The position numbers and the translations under genes are program-made. Shown one piece after another: positions 50,769-61,016 of a DNA stretch of 64,000 nt (position 1 is the stretch's first letter; every line of letters starts with the position of its first letter). The stretch is from positions 1 through 64,000 of the forward strand of contig NZ_AHKF01000011.1 in the NCBI RefSeq assembly GCF_000252125.1, read 5' to 3'. A model generated the notes under the pieces. It made no database searches and was not told the DNA's origin. It worked only from the letters and a program-made list of their open reading frames with translations. The DNA is from Flavobacterium frigoris PS1 (GTDB lineage: Bacteria > Bacteroidota > Bacteroidia > Flavobacteriales > Flavobacteriaceae).

Positions 50769-50800
50769 TTATAGAATGTGAAAAATTATATATTCTGTTT

Positions 50801-51322
50801 TTAGCAATTGTCTATTGTTCTACCGAAAAAACGGTCGTCTTTATCGGTTCTTCCACCATCTTCTAATGGGAATTCTTTACGCATTGGAAAAGAAATCATT
50901 TCATCCATATTCAAGATACGTTTCAATTGTGGATGACCAATAAAATCAACACCATAGAAATCGTAAGTTTCTCTTTCCATCCAATTGGAGCTTAAGAAAA
51001 TATTTGATATCGTCTTGATTTCTGGTTTTTCACCACTAATAAAGGCCTTGATTTTTATACGTTTGTTTTCGTACCAATTGTGCAAATGATAAACGATTGC
51101 AAATTGTCTGTCGACTTCATTGTCTGGATAGTGAACACCGCACAAGTCAGTTAAAAAGTGAAAACGCAATATAGGGTCATTTTTTAGGAAAAGAATTACC
51201 GCCGTTATTTTGTCAGCAGCCACTTCAAATGAAAACACGTCTTTTTCTTGGTTAAAATGAAAAACATTTTCGCCAAACGTTTCCGTCAATTTGTCCTGAA
51301 TTTCTATTGTTTCTAAAGCCAT
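50801..51322 (-). CDS. nuoC: NADH-quinone oxidoreductase subunit C
   Basis: 173 residues. The family signature is the segment FLSSNWMERETYDFYGVDFIGHPQLKRILN with the conserved ERE and DFYG. A structural subunit of the peripheral arm next to NuoD. Starts four bases after the nuoB stop. Confidence 0.94.
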   Translation of the reverse strand: MALETIEIQDKLTETFGENVFHFNQEKDVFSFEVAADKITAVILFLKNDPILRFHFLTDLCGVHYPDNEVDRQFAIVYHLHNWYENKRIKIKAFISGEKPEIKTISNIFLSSNWMERETYDFYGVDFIGHPQLKRILNMDEMISFPMRKEFPLEDGGRTDKDDRFFGRTIDNC

Positions 51323-51326
51323 TTCG

Positions 51327-51875
51327 TTATTTTATATTATAAGAAGCCAATAATTCTTGGTATTCTGGAGAACTTCTTCTTCTTACAGATTCCGTTCTAA
51401 CTAATTCTTGTAATTTCATTACACCATCTACTATCTGTTCTGGTCTTGGAGGACATCCAGGAACATAAACATCAACAGGGATAACTTTGTCTATTCCTTG
51501 TAAAACTGAATAGGTGTCAAAAATTCCTCCTGAAGAAGCACAAGCTCCAACAGCTATAACCCATCTTGGTTCAGCCATTTGTTCGTATACCTGACGTAAA
51601 ATAGGTGCCATTTTTTTAGAAATGGTTCCCATTACCATTAACATGTCTGCCTGGCGTGGAGAAAAACTTACTCTCTCAGAACCAAAACGTGCCAAATCAT
51701 AATGCGATGCCATAGTTGCCATAAATTCAATTCCGCAACATGATGTCGCAAAAGGCAATGGCCAAAGTGAGTTTGCACGAGCCATACCTACAACGTCATT
51801 CAGTTTTGTGGCGAAGAAACCTTCTCCTACAACACCTTCTGGTGGCTCAACCATTTTTATACTTGAATTGCTCAT
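51327..51875 (-). CDS. nuoB: NADH-quinone oxidoreductase subunit B ([4Fe-4S] N2)
   Basis: 182 residues. It carries cluster N2, which reduces quinone. N2 ligands are visible as the adjacent pair in [11 protein letters not shown], then [10 protein letters not shown] and [22 protein letters not shown]-like [12 protein letters not shown] also matches the family. 78 bases downstream of nuoA. Confidence 0.97.
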   Translation of the reverse strand: MSNSSIKMVEPPEGVVGEGFFATKLNDVVGMARANSLWPLPFATSCCGIEFMATMASHYDLARFGSERVSFSPRQADMLMVMGTISKKMAPILRQVYEQMAEPRWVIAVGACASSGGIFDTYSVLQGIDKVIPVDVYVPGCPPRPEQIVDGVMKLQELVRTESVRRRSSPEYQELLASYNIK

Positions 51876-51953
51876 TTTTTTTATTTTGAATTATAAATTA
51901 TAAATTTTGAATTAGAATGAAAATCATTGAAATTCAGCATTTAAAACTATTTT

Positions 51954-52319
51954 TTATTCCCACACTAAAGCTTTCTTTTTTATTATGTAGAAAAAACCCA
52001 CCAATAGTAAAAGCATGAAAATGATCATTTTAACCATTCCTTCTATTCCCAATTCCTTGAAATTAACTGCCCAAGGATAAAGAAAGATCACTTCAACATC
52101 AAACAACACAAATAAGATGGCCACAAGGAAGTATTTCACAGAGAATGGAATACGTGCATTTCCTACAGATTCGATACCACACTCAAAGTTTTTACCTTTA
52201 CTTTCTGAGGTTCTTTTTGGGCCTAATTTCCCTGAAACGATAATAGTTCCAACAACAAATCCTACAGCCAATAAAAACTGTAATAAAATAGGAATGTAAC
52301 TTAATTGATCAGATTGCAT
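51954..52319 (-). CDS. nuoA: NADH-quinone oxidoreductase subunit A
   Basis: 121 residues from the ATG at 52319, with three membrane helices. Signature: SKGKNFECGIESVGNARIPFSVKYFLVAILFVLFDVEVIFLYPWAV with the conserved Cys-containing loop and acidic helix. First gene of the nuo operon. A longer reading to 52382 would run through the promoter and is rejected. Confidence 0.96.
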   Translation of the reverse strand: MQSDQLSYIPILLQFLLAVGFVVGTIIVSGKLGPKRTSESKGKNFECGIESVGNARIPFSVKYFLVAILFVLFDVEVIFLYPWAVNFKELGIEGMVKMIIFMLLLLVGFFYIIKKKALVWE

Positions 52320-52351
52320 AATTAAAGTGTTTTTCGTGCTAAAATAAGCCA

Positions 52352-52382
52352 CAAAGATAGGTTTCAAGGAATTAAAACACAA
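52352..52382 (-). promoter_or_regulatory. nuo operon promoter
   Basis: On the minus strand, TTG (52380-52382), 20 bases, then TATCTTTG (52352-52359), a full match to the Bacteroidota consensus. Transcription would begin near 52346, 27 bases upstream of the nuoA ATG. It is the only good promoter in front of the 13-gene operon. Confidence 0.75.
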
Positions 52383-52497
52383 GTGTAAATCGAAATATAG
52401 TTAGAGCGAAAATTAAATTTGCTTCTAATTTTTATTGATTATAGATAACGAATCTGAATTGACTTTTTTTATCAGTAATTTTGGGTATAACCAAAAA

Positions 52498-52527
52498 AAA
52501 ACGTTTCGAAATAAATCGAAACGTTTT
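52498..52527 (-). terminator. Terminator after the cold-shock gene
   Basis: Perfect 12-bp stem AAAACGTTTCGA / TCGAAACGTTTT with a six-base loop. In the minus direction it is followed by a run of nine T, and it lies 32 bases past the csp stop. Confidence 0.9.
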
Positions 52528-52559
52528 AAACATTCGTAGGCAAAAAAATAAATTTTTGC

Positions 52560-52754
52560 TTAGATAACTGCTACTTTCGCAGCAACTTTTCCTTTTCTTC
52601 CTTCTTCTTCTTCATAGCTAACTCTGTCACCTTCGCGTAATTCTTCCGCGTTGATTCCTGAAGCGTGAACAAAAATGTCTTTTCCTGTTTCTTCGTCTGT
52701 AATGAATCCGTAACCTTTTGACTCATTGAAAAATTTAACTGTACCTGTACGCAT
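52560..52754 (-). CDS. Cold-shock domain protein (CspA family)
   Basis: 64 residues, one cold-shock domain. RNA-binding motifs: RNP1 in KGYGFITDEETG and RNP2 in DIFVHAS. GTVKFFNESKGYGF is typical of the family. It acts as an RNA/single-stranded DNA chaperone. The -7 box at 52783-52790 puts the transcript start near 52777, so the leader is only about 22 bases. It therefore lacks the long structured leader of E. coli cspA and may be constitutive. Confidence 0.95.
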   Translation of the reverse strand: MRTGTVKFFNESKGYGFITDEETGKDIFVHASGINAEELREGDRVSYEEEEGRKGKVAAKVAVI

Positions 52755-52782
52755 TGTAATAGTAATAATAATTTATAATGGG

Positions 52783-52790
52783 CAAATATA
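52783..52790 (-). promoter_or_regulatory. Cold-shock gene -7 promoter box
   Basis: TATATTTG on the minus strand, a full TAnnTTTG match, 28 bases before the ATG. Confidence 0.5.
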
Positions 52791-52883
52791 ATATATAATC
52801 TAATACGAATCCTATCAATGTCAATTTTTTTATTAAAATAATTGATATTCAACGTTTTCCGGTTAATATATCCGACTAACTAC

Positions 52884-54629
52884 TTAGCGTAATTGTATAT
52901 GCAACTCTTTTAATTGAGTTTCGTCAATTGCTGATGGTGCATCTATCATTACGTCTCTTCCAGAATTGTTTTTTGGGAAAGCGATAAAGTCACGGATGGT
53001 TTCTTGTCCTCCTAAAATAGCGACTAATCTATCTAATCCAAAGGCTAGGCCGCCATGTGGCGGTGCACCAAACTGGAATGCATCCATTAAGAATCCAAAT
53101 TGTGCTTTAGCTTCCTCTTCAGTGAATCCTAAATATTTAAACATTAATTGTTGTGTCGCCTTATCATGTATACGAATAGAGCCTCCACCAATTTCATTTC
53201 CATTCAATACCATGTCATATGCATTAGCGCGAACTTTACCTGGGTCAGTTTCTAATAAATGCATATCTTCTGGTTTAGGAGAAGTAAAAGGGTGGTGCAT
53301 CGCATGGTAACGACCAGATTCCTCATCGAATTCTAATAATGGGAAATCAACTACCCATAATGGAGCAAATTCTGCTGGATTTCTCAATCCCAAACGAGTC
53401 GCTAATTCCATTCTTAAAGCGCTTAATTGCGCTCTTGTTTTATCTGCAGGACCTGAAAGTACAAAAATCATGTCTCCTGGTTTTGCAGCAGTTACTTTTG
53501 CCCAATTTGTTAAATCATCTTGGTTATAAAATTTATCTACTGATGATTTATAGGTTCCGTCTTCGTTGCATTTTACGTACACCATTCCGGAAGCACCTAC
53601 TTGCGGACGCTTTACCCATTCGATTAATGCATCAATTTCTTTTCTTGTATAGTTTCCTCCGCCAGGAACAGCGATTCCAACTACTAATTCGGCTGCGTTG
53701 AATACTGGAAATGCTGCGTGTTTTGCAAATTCGTTTAATTCACCAAACTCCATTCCACAGCGGATGTCCGGTTTGTCGTTTCCATAGGTTTTCATTGCAT
53801 GATCGTAAGTCATACGCGGAAATTTATCCACTTCGATACCTTTGATCTCTTTCAAAAGATGTCTAGTCAATCCTTCAAAAACATTTAAAATATCCTCTTG
53901 TTCCACGAAAGCCATTTCGCAATCGATTTGCGTGAATTCAGGTTGTCTGTCTGCACGTAAATCTTCATCACGGAAACATTTTACAATTTGGAAATATTTA
54001 TCCATTCCACCTACCATCAATAATTGTTTGAAAGTTTGTGGTGATTGTGGCAATGCATAGAATTGTCCTTCATTCATTCTAGAAGGCACAACAAAATCTC
54101 TCGCTCCTTCTGGAGTTGATTTGATTAAATAAGGTGTTTCTACCTCGCAAAAATCCAAGTCAGATAGGTATTTACGTACTTCCATAGCTACCTTATGACG
54201 AAAAAGCAAGCTGTTTTTTACAGGATTTCTTCTTATATCTAGGTAACGGTATTTCATTCTGATGTCTTCACCACCATCCGTTTCATCTTCAATAGTAAAA
54301 GGGGGAGTTAAAGCAGCATTTAATATGGTTAGTTGTGTAACTAAAATTTCAATTTCTCCTGTAGCAATATTTTTGTTTTTTGCTTCACGCTCAATAACCG
54401 TTCCTTTAACTTGAATTACAAATTCACGTCCTAGTGTCTTTGCTTGTTCAAATACTGTTTTTTCGGTACGGCCTTCGTCGAAAATCAATTGTGTAATTCC
54501 GTAACGGTCTCTTAAATCGACCCAATTCATAAATCCTTTATCGCGAGACTTCTGAACCCAACCGGCCAAGGTTACTTCAGTATTTATATGTGAGGCGTTT
54601 AATTCGCCACAATTATGACTTCTATACAT
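52884..54629 (-). CDS. aspS: Aspartate-tRNA ligase
   Basis: 581 residues, class II synthetase of the bacterial type. N-terminal OB-fold anticodon-binding domain (about 1-110, [25 protein letters not shown]), catalytic core with motif 2 ([18 protein letters not shown]), the bacterial GAD insert (about 285-420) and motif 3 ([15 protein letters not shown]). Length fits the bacterial enzyme. A -7 box at 54679-54686 precedes it. Whether it is the discriminating or the Asp/Asn type cannot be read reliably here. Confidence 0.97.
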   Translation of the reverse strand: MYRSHNCGELNASHINTEVTLAGWVQKSRDKGFMNWVDLRDRYGITQLIFDEGRTEKTVFEQAKTLGREFVIQVKGTVIEREAKNKNIATGEIEILVTQLTILNAALTPPFTIEDETDGGEDIRMKYRYLDIRRNPVKNSLLFRHKVAMEVRKYLSDLDFCEVETPYLIKSTPEGARDFVVPSRMNEGQFYALPQSPQTFKQLLMVGGMDKYFQIVKCFRDEDLRADRQPEFTQIDCEMAFVEQEDILNVFEGLTRHLLKEIKGIEVDKFPRMTYDHAMKTYGNDKPDIRCGMEFGELNEFAKHAAFPVFNAAELVVGIAVPGGGNYTRKEIDALIEWVKRPQVGASGMVYVKCNEDGTYKSSVDKFYNQDDLTNWAKVTAAKPGDMIFVLSGPADKTRAQLSALRMELATRLGLRNPAEFAPLWVVDFPLLEFDEESGRYHAMHHPFTSPKPEDMHLLETDPGKVRANAYDMVLNGNEIGGGSIRIHDKATQQLMFKYLGFTEEEAKAQFGFLMDAFQFGAPPHGGLAFGLDRLVAILGGQETIRDFIAFPKNNSGRDVMIDAPSAIDETQLKELHIQLR

Positions 54630-54678
54630 TACAAAAAATTTAAATTATTCCGTCTGTTGCCTCCTTTGGGCTTGGCTG

Positions 54679-54686
54679 CAAATTTA
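54679..54686 (-). promoter_or_regulatory. aspS -7 promoter box
   Basis: TAAATTTG on the minus strand, a full TAnnTTTG match, 49 bases before the ATG. No convincing -33 box at the expected distance. Confidence 0.45.
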
Positions 54687-54799
54687 GAATTTATTATGAA
54701 CAATGAATTGAGAAAAATGGTTTTTTAGTAGTGATAATTGAATATGTTTTGAATTCCCAATGTTAAGCTTTTATCTAATGTTATTAAATTGTTACCAAA

Positions 54800-54833
54800 T
54801 TGTTTTTTAAATGTAAAATTATTTATATATTTG
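54800..54833 (+). promoter_or_regulatory. Promoter of the small MORN-like gene
   Basis: TTG (54800-54802), 23 bases, then TATATTTG (54826-54833), a full -7 match. The spacing is at the long end of the accepted range. The leader is about 20-25 bases. Confidence 0.5.
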
Positions 54834-54860
54834 GAGAACAAACCATTAAAACTTTACAAG

Positions 54861-55214
54861 ATGAAAAAATATATAGTTATCGGAGCAATGTTAATCTCGG
54901 GAATGATTTTTGCACAAAATACTGCTGTAAAACCTAAATTGGAAGCAGTTGGGGATTTAGTTAAGGCCACTTATGTACATGATAATGGCCAAGTGAAACA
55001 AGAAGGTTTTTATAAAAACGGGAAGCTGCAAGGACAATGGGTTTCTTATGATGTAAATGGAAATAAAACTGCTGTTGCAGAATATAATAAAGGAGAAAAA
55101 GTAGGCAAGTGGTTTTTCTGGAATGATTCCGTTCTAAGCGAGGTTGATTATTCAGATAATAGAGTTGCCTCAGTAAAAAACTGGAAAGAAAACGCAATCG
55201 TTACTGCAGATTAA
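54861..55214 (+). CDS. Small secreted MORN-like repeat protein (YwqK-like)
   Basis: 117 residues from the ATG at 54861 (MKKYIVIGAMLISGMIFAQ, a signal peptide). The rest has MORN/YwqK-type repeats: GQVKQEGFYKNGKLQGQWVSYDVNGNKTAVAEYNKGEKVGKWFFWND. The YwqK family name comes from an antitoxin, but a lone secreted protein like this in Bacteroidota is probably not one, and no toxin gene is beside it. Function unknown. Confidence 0.88.
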   Translation: MKKYIVIGAMLISGMIFAQNTAVKPKLEAVGDLVKATYVHDNGQVKQEGFYKNGKLQGQWVSYDVNGNKTAVAEYNKGEKVGKWFFWNDSVLSEVDYSDNRVASVKNWKENAIVTAD

Positions 55215-55232
55215 TTAGTGATACTTTATAAT

Positions 55233-55267
55233 AAAAAAGGCTTCCGTAATTTACGGAAGCCTTTTTT
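55233..55267 (+). terminator. Terminator after the MORN-like gene
   Basis: 16-bp perfect stem AAAAAAGGCTTCCGTA / TACGGAAGCCTTTTTT with a three-base loop, ending in T6. Confidence 0.92.
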
Positions 55268-55309
55268 ATTGGGAATAAACTTATACTTATCAGATAATAT
55301 TTTTTAAAT

Positions 55310-55348
55310 AAAAAGCTGCCTATCTAAATAAAGGATAGGCAGCTTTTT
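55310..55348 (-). terminator. Terminator of the RND efflux operon
   Basis: 15-bp perfect stem AAAAAGCTGCCTATC / GATAGGCAGCTTTTT with a nine-base loop, 18 bases after the RND pump stop codon on the minus strand. The two back-to-back hairpins at 55233-55267 and 55310-55348 insulate the convergent transcripts. Confidence 0.9.
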
Positions 55349-55366
55349 GTATTTATATAGTTATAG

Positions 55367-58300
55367 TTAAAGTGTGTGTTCAGGATTAAATCCGTCCTCA
55401 CTTAGCTCTTTATGGACATAATCGGCAACCATTTCTGCTTCATAATCTACTTTTTCTCCTTTGCTGAACTTAGCAATAATTTTCTCCATGATTTCATAAA
55501 TCACAGGAACAACAATTAGAGTAAGGAAAAGTGAACTTATCAATCCACCAATAATTACCCAAGCCAAACCGTTTTTCCATTCAGCTCCAGCTCCAGATGC
55601 TAATGCAATTGGAAACATTCCAAAAACCATCGCAATAGTAGTCATTAAAATTGGACGAAGTCGCGCGTGATTTGCCTGAATTAATGCTGTTCGTATTGTT
55701 TCACCTGCAGCTCTTCGTTGGTTGGTATAATCGACTAGCATAATCGCATTTTTACAAACTAATCCAATTAACATAATGATACCAAGTATAGTAAATATGT
55801 TCAAAGTGTTGTTTGTAAGAGCTAAAGCTAATAAAGCTCCAATAAATGACAATGGAATGGCAAACAATACTACAAATGGGTGTGCAAAACTATCATACAA
55901 TCCAACCATTATTAGGTAAACTAATATAATAGCGGCCAATAAGGCAATCCCTAATGTCCCGAATCCTTCACTTTGGTTCTCTTGATCTCCACCCCAAATG
56001 TAATTTACACCTATAGGTTTTTCCAATTTATCTATTTTTTCCTGCCATTGTGTAACAATTGTTCCTGAAGGAACACCTACATTTTGTCCTTGAACGGTTA
56101 CCGACGCTGTTTTGTCTCTACGCTCTAATTGACTAGGACCAGAACCTTCAGTAATAGTCGCGAATTGTGACAATTTAATTTGTTGACCTGTATTATTAAG
56201 GAAAATCAGATTATTTACATCGGTGATGTTTTTTCTGTCAAAAGCATTATATTTAATGTTAATGTCATATTCATATTCACCAGCTCTAAATTTACCATCT
56301 GTATTACCGCTGTATGCAGTTTGCATAGTCATACCTACAGTTTGAAGGGTTAATCCTAATGAGCTCATTTTATCTCGATCTACTTGAACATTGATTTCAG
56401 GATTTCCATCCTCAACGGTCAATTTAATTTCAGTAGTACCTGGTATGGTGCGCAATTCGGCTTCCGCTAATTTGGCAAATTTCATAGCACTTTCCACCGA
56501 AGGTCCGGTAACAATTAATCCTAGAGTTGCATTATCTGCCGTTCCCAAAATACCTACGGGAACAGTTTTTACTTTGGCACCTATTAAAACATTCTCTAAT
56601 TTACGTTTGATTTTTGCAGCATAAACAGAAGCACCATCGGTACGGTCTTTTTGTTCTATCATTTTTACATCAATTTCCGCTTTGTAAGCAGTCGCTTGTG
56701 AACCACCCATACCTTCACTGGTTTGTCCTACCGTTGTAATTTGGCTGTGAACATATTCCTGTGTTGCTAAAAAGGCTTCTGCTCTTTGAGTCATAAAGTT
56801 AGTTTGCTCTAATGAAGCATCTTTGGGCATTTCTATTTGAACTAGAAACTCACCACTATCTGAGGCAGCAAAAAACTCACCACCTATAAATCCTGCAGGA
56901 ATAAGAGAGATAGAACTAAAAAACAGAACTAAGACAATTGCTAAAGTGGTTTTGTAGTGATCTAAACACCATGTTAATAAACCAGAGATCCAGTTAATGA
57001 ATCGTGTTAAGTAACTTTCGAAACCAAGAATGATTCTTCCAAAAAGATTTTTACCTTCAATATGTTCTAGTTTTCCAAAACGAGAAGACAACCAAGGAAT
57101 TATTGTGAAGGATGCTAATAAAGAGAATAAGGTAGAAATGATTACCGTTACACAAAACTGTGTAATAATATTAGAAACTAAACCAGAACTCATTGCAATT
57201 GGTAAAAATACCACCACAATTACTAGGGTGATCGAAGTAACTGTTCCCCCAATTTCGGCAGTTCCATCATAGGAAGCACGGATTCTACTTTTTCCCATTT
57301 CCATGTGACGGTAGATGTTTTCTAGCACCACAATTGCATCATCGACCAAAATACCAACCACAAGGGATAGTCCCAATAAACTCATTAAGTTTAAGGTATA
57401 CCCTAAAAGATAAATTCCGATAAAAGTTGCAATTAATGAAGCAGGTATAGAAACCATTACAATCAATGAATTACGAATACTATGTAAGAAAAACAACATT
57501 ACAAAAGCTACTAAGAAAACGGCAATCAATAAATCGTGGACCACAGAGTCCGCTGCTTCAAGAGTAAAAACGGTACTGTCTTTTGCAATTTCTAATTCTA
57601 ATTGATTTATTTTATAGTCTTTTTCTAATTGTTTTATAGTTTTTATCAATTCCTCACTCACTGCTACAGCATTTGCATCAGATTGTTTTATTATTTGCAC
57701 AATAATTGCGCTTTTTTGGTCTACACGAGAAATTTTCTCCGCAATTTTCTGTGTGTCTTGTACATCAGCAATATCTTTTAAACGAATTTCGATGCCGCTT
57801 TGTGATGAAACGACAAGATTCCTTAGTTCGCCAACATTTTTGTATTTTCCAGCAAGACGAATTAATATTTTTTGCTCACGTGTTTGGATGTTTCCAGTAG
57901 GGAAATCCAAGTTTGATGATAAAATAATTTGTTGTACTTGAGGAATTGAAAGGTTATACGCTTGCATCTTTGACGCATCAAGATTTACCTGAATTTCACG
58001 TTCTTGACCACCAATGATGTTTACTTGTGCTACTCCTGTAACACGAGATAAAACAGGAGCTATTTTTTTGTCAATTAAATCATAAAAAGCAGCTTCATCC
58101 ATTTTTCCATTAGCACCAATAGTCATAATTGGTAAATCACTTAAGGAGAATTTTGAAAGTGATGGTGTTTTGGCATCATCAGGTAAGTCACTTATGATTG
58201 AATTTATTTTACGTTGCGCATCGTTCATTGAAAAGTCAACTTTGGCATTTGAGTTCAAAGTAATCGATACGATAGACAAGCTTTCGTATGATTTTGAATC

Positions 58301-58540
58301 AATCTTCTTGATGTTTTCTAAGGAAGCGATGGCATCTTCAATTTTTTTGGTAACTGTATTTTCAACTTCACTAGGGGACGCTCCTGGATATATTGTTGAA
58401 ACAGTAATTACATTTTGTTCGAATTTTGGAATTAATTCGTAGCCTAATTGGCTATAACTAAATAGTCCACCAAGAGTCAGAATTGTAAATAATACAATCA
58501 CTAACGAGGGACGTTTTATGGATATTTCTGCTAATTTCAT
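55367..58540 (-). CDS. RND efflux pump, inner-membrane subunit (HAE1/AcrB-like)
   Basis: 1057 residues. RND layout: 12 membrane helices in two halves with large periplasmic loops after helices 1 and 7. The N-terminal helix has KRPSLVIVLFTILTLGG. Helix 4 has GILVDDAIVVLENIYRHME, with the acidic residues used for proton transfer. SLLGLSLVVG, GLVCKNAIMLVDY and the C-terminal periplasmic-loop sequences are family-typical. It exports small molecules in exchange for protons, forming a tripartite complex with the adaptor and TolC-like genes beside it. The substrate is unknown. Confidence 0.95.
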   Translation of the reverse strand: MKLAEISIKRPSLVIVLFTILTLGGLFSYSQLGYELIPKFEQNVITVSTIYPGASPSEVENTVTKKIEDAIASLENIKKIDSKSYESLSIVSITLNSNAKVDFSMNDAQRKINSIISDLPDDAKTPSLSKFSLSDLPIMTIGANGKMDEAAFYDLIDKKIAPVLSRVTGVAQVNIIGGQEREIQVNLDASKMQAYNLSIPQVQQIILSSNLDFPTGNIQTREQKILIRLAGKYKNVGELRNLVVSSQSGIEIRLKDIADVQDTQKIAEKISRVDQKSAIIVQIIKQSDANAVAVSEELIKTIKQLEKDYKINQLELEIAKDSTVFTLEAADSVVHDLLIAVFLVAFVMLFFLHSIRNSLIVMVSIPASLIATFIGIYLLGYTLNLMSLLGLSLVVGILVDDAIVVLENIYRHMEMGKSRIRASYDGTAEIGGTVTSITLVIVVVFLPIAMSSGLVSNIITQFCVTVIISTLFSLLASFTIIPWLSSRFGKLEHIEGKNLFGRIILGFESYLTRFINWISGLLTWCLDHYKTTLAIVLVLFFSSISLIPAGFIGGEFFAASDSGEFLVQIEMPKDASLEQTNFMTQRAEAFLATQEYVHSQITTVGQTSEGMGGSQATAYKAEIDVKMIEQKDRTDGASVYAAKIKRKLENVLIGAKVKTVPVGILGTADNATLGLIVTGPSVESAMKFAKLAEAELRTIPGTTEIKLTVEDGNPEINVQVDRDKMSSLGLTLQTVGMTMQTAYSGNTDGKFRAGEYEYDINIKYNAFDRKNITDVNNLIFLNNTGQQIKLSQFATITEGSGPSQLERRDKTASVTVQGQNVGVPSGTIVTQWQEKIDKLEKPIGVNYIWGGDQENQSEGFGTLGIALLAAIILVYLIMVGLYDSFAHPFVVLFAIPLSFIGALLALALTNNTLNIFTILGIIMLIGLVCKNAIMLVDYTNQRRAAGETIRTALIQANHARLRPILMTTIAMVFGMFPIALASGAGAEWKNGLAWVIIGGLISSLFLTLIVVPVIYEIMEKIIAKFSKGEKVDYEAEMVADYVHKELSEDGFNPEHTL

Positions 58541-58599
58541 ATGTTTATTTGTAAGGCGTGTAATGAATTTAAATTTTGAAATTCACCCATCATTTAAAA

Positions 58600-59667
58600 T
58601 TATTTAAGGATCTCTACTTTGTTTCCGTCTTGTAGATTGATTTGTCCAGTTACAATAACACTTTCTCCATCTGATAATCCGCTTATGATTTCTACTTTGT
58701 CTCCTAGAATTCTACCAGCGACAATCGTTTTTAGTTTAGCGATTCCATTCTCTGCAACAAAAATTTGATTGCTGCTCACACTTCCTACAAAAGCATTTCT
58801 AGGAACAGTCATCATAGATTGTTTTTGTTGTTTTGATGCAAATTTAGCAGTACCATACATACCCGCTTTTAGGTCATTGTTGGAATTGTTTGCAATTTCT
58901 ATCTCTACTGGAAAGCTTAAACTCGAATCTGCTTTAGTTGCTATGAATGTTATTTTACCAGAAAAAGTAACATCAGGATAAACACTAGCGGTAATGTTTA
59001 CTGTATTCCCTAATTTTAAACTAGCTACTTGGCTTTCATTGACAGTTACTTTTAATTTAAGTTTGGAAACATTTACAATATCGAACATTGCGCTTGCTGG
59101 CATTCCAGTCAAAATAGAACCTGGTTCAATGTATCTTTTATTTATGAATCCTTTTATTGGCGCTTTAACTCTAGTATCACCTACGTTAATATTAGCTTGT
59201 TTTAAGTTTGCCCCTGCATTTGTTAAAGCTAATTTAGCTTGATCTAATTGCTGTTTTGTTACTCCGCCAGTTTTGAATGCATTCTCATATCGCGCATAAT
59301 CCGTTTTAGCATTTTCATAAGTGGCTTTTGCGGTTTGAGCATTCACGTCAACAACATCGCTTCTTACTATTACTAAAGTTTGACCAACAGTAACATAATC
59401 TCCTTCTTTAGCTAAAACGCTAATTACTTTTCCAGATTTCTCAGCAGAAAAAGTTAATTCTTGCATTGGCTCAAAATTTCCATTCACAGAAAAATCCAAT
59501 GAAATCTCTTCTGTCTTTACGGGGTCAATTTTTACAGTTACACTCGCATTTTTTTGAGCAACGATATCTGTTTTTGCTTCATTCTCTTTTTTGTTATTCA
59601 TTAAAGTGAAAGCGATAAGCCCTAAACAGCCTATTATTACTATTGCAATTATTATATTTTTTTTCAT
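58600..59667 (-). CDS. RND efflux adaptor (membrane fusion protein)
   Basis: 355 residues. An N-terminal membrane anchor (IIIAIVIIGCLGLIAFTLM) is followed by the biotinyl-lipoyl-like half (FSAEKSGKVISVLAKEGDYVTVGQTLV), an alpha-hairpin (about 105-160), the second lipoyl half (RVKAPIKGFINKRYIEPGS) and beta-barrel and membrane-proximal domains. It joins the RND pump to the outer-membrane channel. Five bases separate its start from the TolC-like gene's stop. Confidence 0.94.
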   Translation of the reverse strand: MKKNIIIAIVIIGCLGLIAFTLMNNKKENEAKTDIVAQKNASVTVKIDPVKTEEISLDFSVNGNFEPMQELTFSAEKSGKVISVLAKEGDYVTVGQTLVIVRSDVVDVNAQTAKATYENAKTDYARYENAFKTGGVTKQQLDQAKLALTNAGANLKQANINVGDTRVKAPIKGFINKRYIEPGSILTGMPASAMFDIVNVSKLKLKVTVNESQVASLKLGNTVNITASVYPDVTFSGKITFIATKADSSLSFPVEIEIANNSNNDLKAGMYGTAKFASKQQKQSMMTVPRNAFVGSVSSNQIFVAENGIAKLKTIVAGRILGDKVEIISGLSDGESVIVTGQINLQDGNKVEILK

Positions 59668-59672
59668 TTTTA

Positions 59673-61016
59673 TTAGTTGTTTATAAGTGTTCTTAGTTCG
59701 CCTTTTGATTTAATTAATTGTATTTCTGCTAGCTTGTAATTTAATATGGCAGATGTATAGTTATTTTGTGCTTCAGTATGTGCGTTTTCTGCGTCCAATA
59801 GATCTGTCAATGAAGCTAATCCTTGTAGGTAATTGTTCTTAGTATTGCTTAAAACATTTTTTGCTAATTGGGCATTGCCTTTTTGATTTTCTATAGTAAT
59901 CATGCTATTATCAATTTGTGTTTTAGCATTTGCAAAAGCCAAATCAAGCGACAATTTTGTATCTATTAAATCTTCCTTCATAGATCGCAATTCCACATCT
60001 GCTTTTCTTACTTTTGATCTTGTTTCAAATCCTGAGAAAATCGGCACTTTTAAATTCAATCCTACAGAAGAAAAATCAGACCAAAATACTCCGTCAGATG
60101 GTTTTGCTCCCCATGGTATTTGTGGTCCTTGACCTATATAGTTGTAGCCTGCGGAAAGTGAAAGAGTAGGATAGTAACCCGCTATTATAGATTTTTTTTG
60201 AAATTCTAATAGTTGTTCTTGTTTTTTCATAAGCAAAAATTCCGTTCTGGTTTCAGTGTTTGGAGCTTGTGAAAAAGCTTGTGGACTTACCTCAAATTCC
60301 GTCTGTGGGATTTCAATTTTAGTTTCAATAGGCATTCCCATATAGAATTTAAGGGCGTTTTCTTGAATTTGTACCGCGTTTAAAACCTGTTGGCGTTGGG
60401 TGGCAATGTTCGAAATTTTTACTAAAATTCGATCTAAATCAATTCTTTTAGCTAGTCCATTGTCAAATTGTCCTTTGATAATGTTTTTTACTTTTGTAGT
60501 ATTGATATAAGTGCTGTCTAAAACGTTCAAGTTTTCTCGTTGCACATAAACCTGGTAGTAATTGTTTGCAACCCTTTCGATTACTTGTTCTTCGGTCAGT
60601 TGTTGATTAATTTGGTAAAATTCTCTCGTTGTTCTTGCAGCTTTCAAACCAGTAAAGACAGATTGGTCAAATATGGTTTGCGTTAGTGAAACACCTGCAA
60701 CAGAGCTCCATTTTTGCCCAAAATTAGCTTTAATCGTTGTGCCAGGTTCTCCGCCAAATGAGCCTGAATCAAGAAACGTAGTCTGTAGAACGGGATTGTA
60801 AGTTAGACTTCCATTAGCAGAGATTTGCGGTAATGCTCTTGAGCGTACTTCCTGAATTTGGTACTCACTATTTTCTACTTTCAACTTTGCTTTTTTGGCA
60901 TCTGCTTTGTTTTCTAAAGCATAAGAAATCGCATCTTTCAAGGTAAGCGATTTTATTTCTTGTGATTTTGCCGTAATGGCAAAAGTTAAGAATGTTAATA
61001 AAATTAGTTTTTTCAT
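59673..61016 (-). CDS. TolC-family outer-membrane efflux protein
   Basis: 447 residues with a signal peptide (MKKLILLTFLTFAITAKSQ). Two outer-membrane-efflux repeats with long alpha-helical coiled-coil segments (about 30-215 and 245-440), and a conserved VPIFSGFETRSKVRKA segment. It supplies the outer-membrane channel of the pump. Its ATG overlaps the tetR stop by one base (TAATG), so translation is coupled. Confidence 0.94.
   Translation of the reverse strand: MKKLILLTFLTFAITAKSQEIKSLTLKDAISYALENKADAKKAKLKVENSEYQIQEVRSRALPQISANGSLTYNPVLQTTFLDSGSFGGEPGTTIKANFGQKWSSVAGVSLTQTIFDQSVFTGLKAARTTREFYQINQQLTEEQVIERVANNYYQVYVQRENLNVLDSTYINTTKVKNIIKGQFDNGLAKRIDLDRILVKISNIATQRQQVLNAVQIQENALKFYMGMPIETKIEIPQTEFEVSPQAFSQAPNTETRTEFLLMKKQEQLLEFQKKSIIAGYYPTLSLSAGYNYIGQGPQIPWGAKPSDGVFWSDFSSVGLNLKVPIFSGFETRSKVRKADVELRSMKEDLIDTKLSLDLAFANAKTQIDNSMITIENQKGNAQLAKNVLSNTKNNYLQGLASLTDLLDAENAHTEAQNNYTSAILNYKLAEIQLIKSKGELRTLINN

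Noticed and set aside
49447..51953. AAATTTTGAAT-type repeats in nuo spacers as a mobile or regulatory element
   Set aside because: Copies are short, irregular and fit the background composition of AT-rich flavobacterial spacers; listed only as a repeat.
52571..52852. A 93-codon minus-strand frame overlapping the cold-shock gene
   Set aside because: Low-complexity Lys/Glu/Leu sequence in another frame of csp and its upstream region; the cold-shock domain frame is clearly the real one.
54861..55214. Toxin-antitoxin system suggested by the YwqK antitoxin family name
   Set aside because: The protein has a signal peptide, no toxin gene is beside it, and both flanks are closed by terminators, so only a MORN-like repeat protein is claimed.
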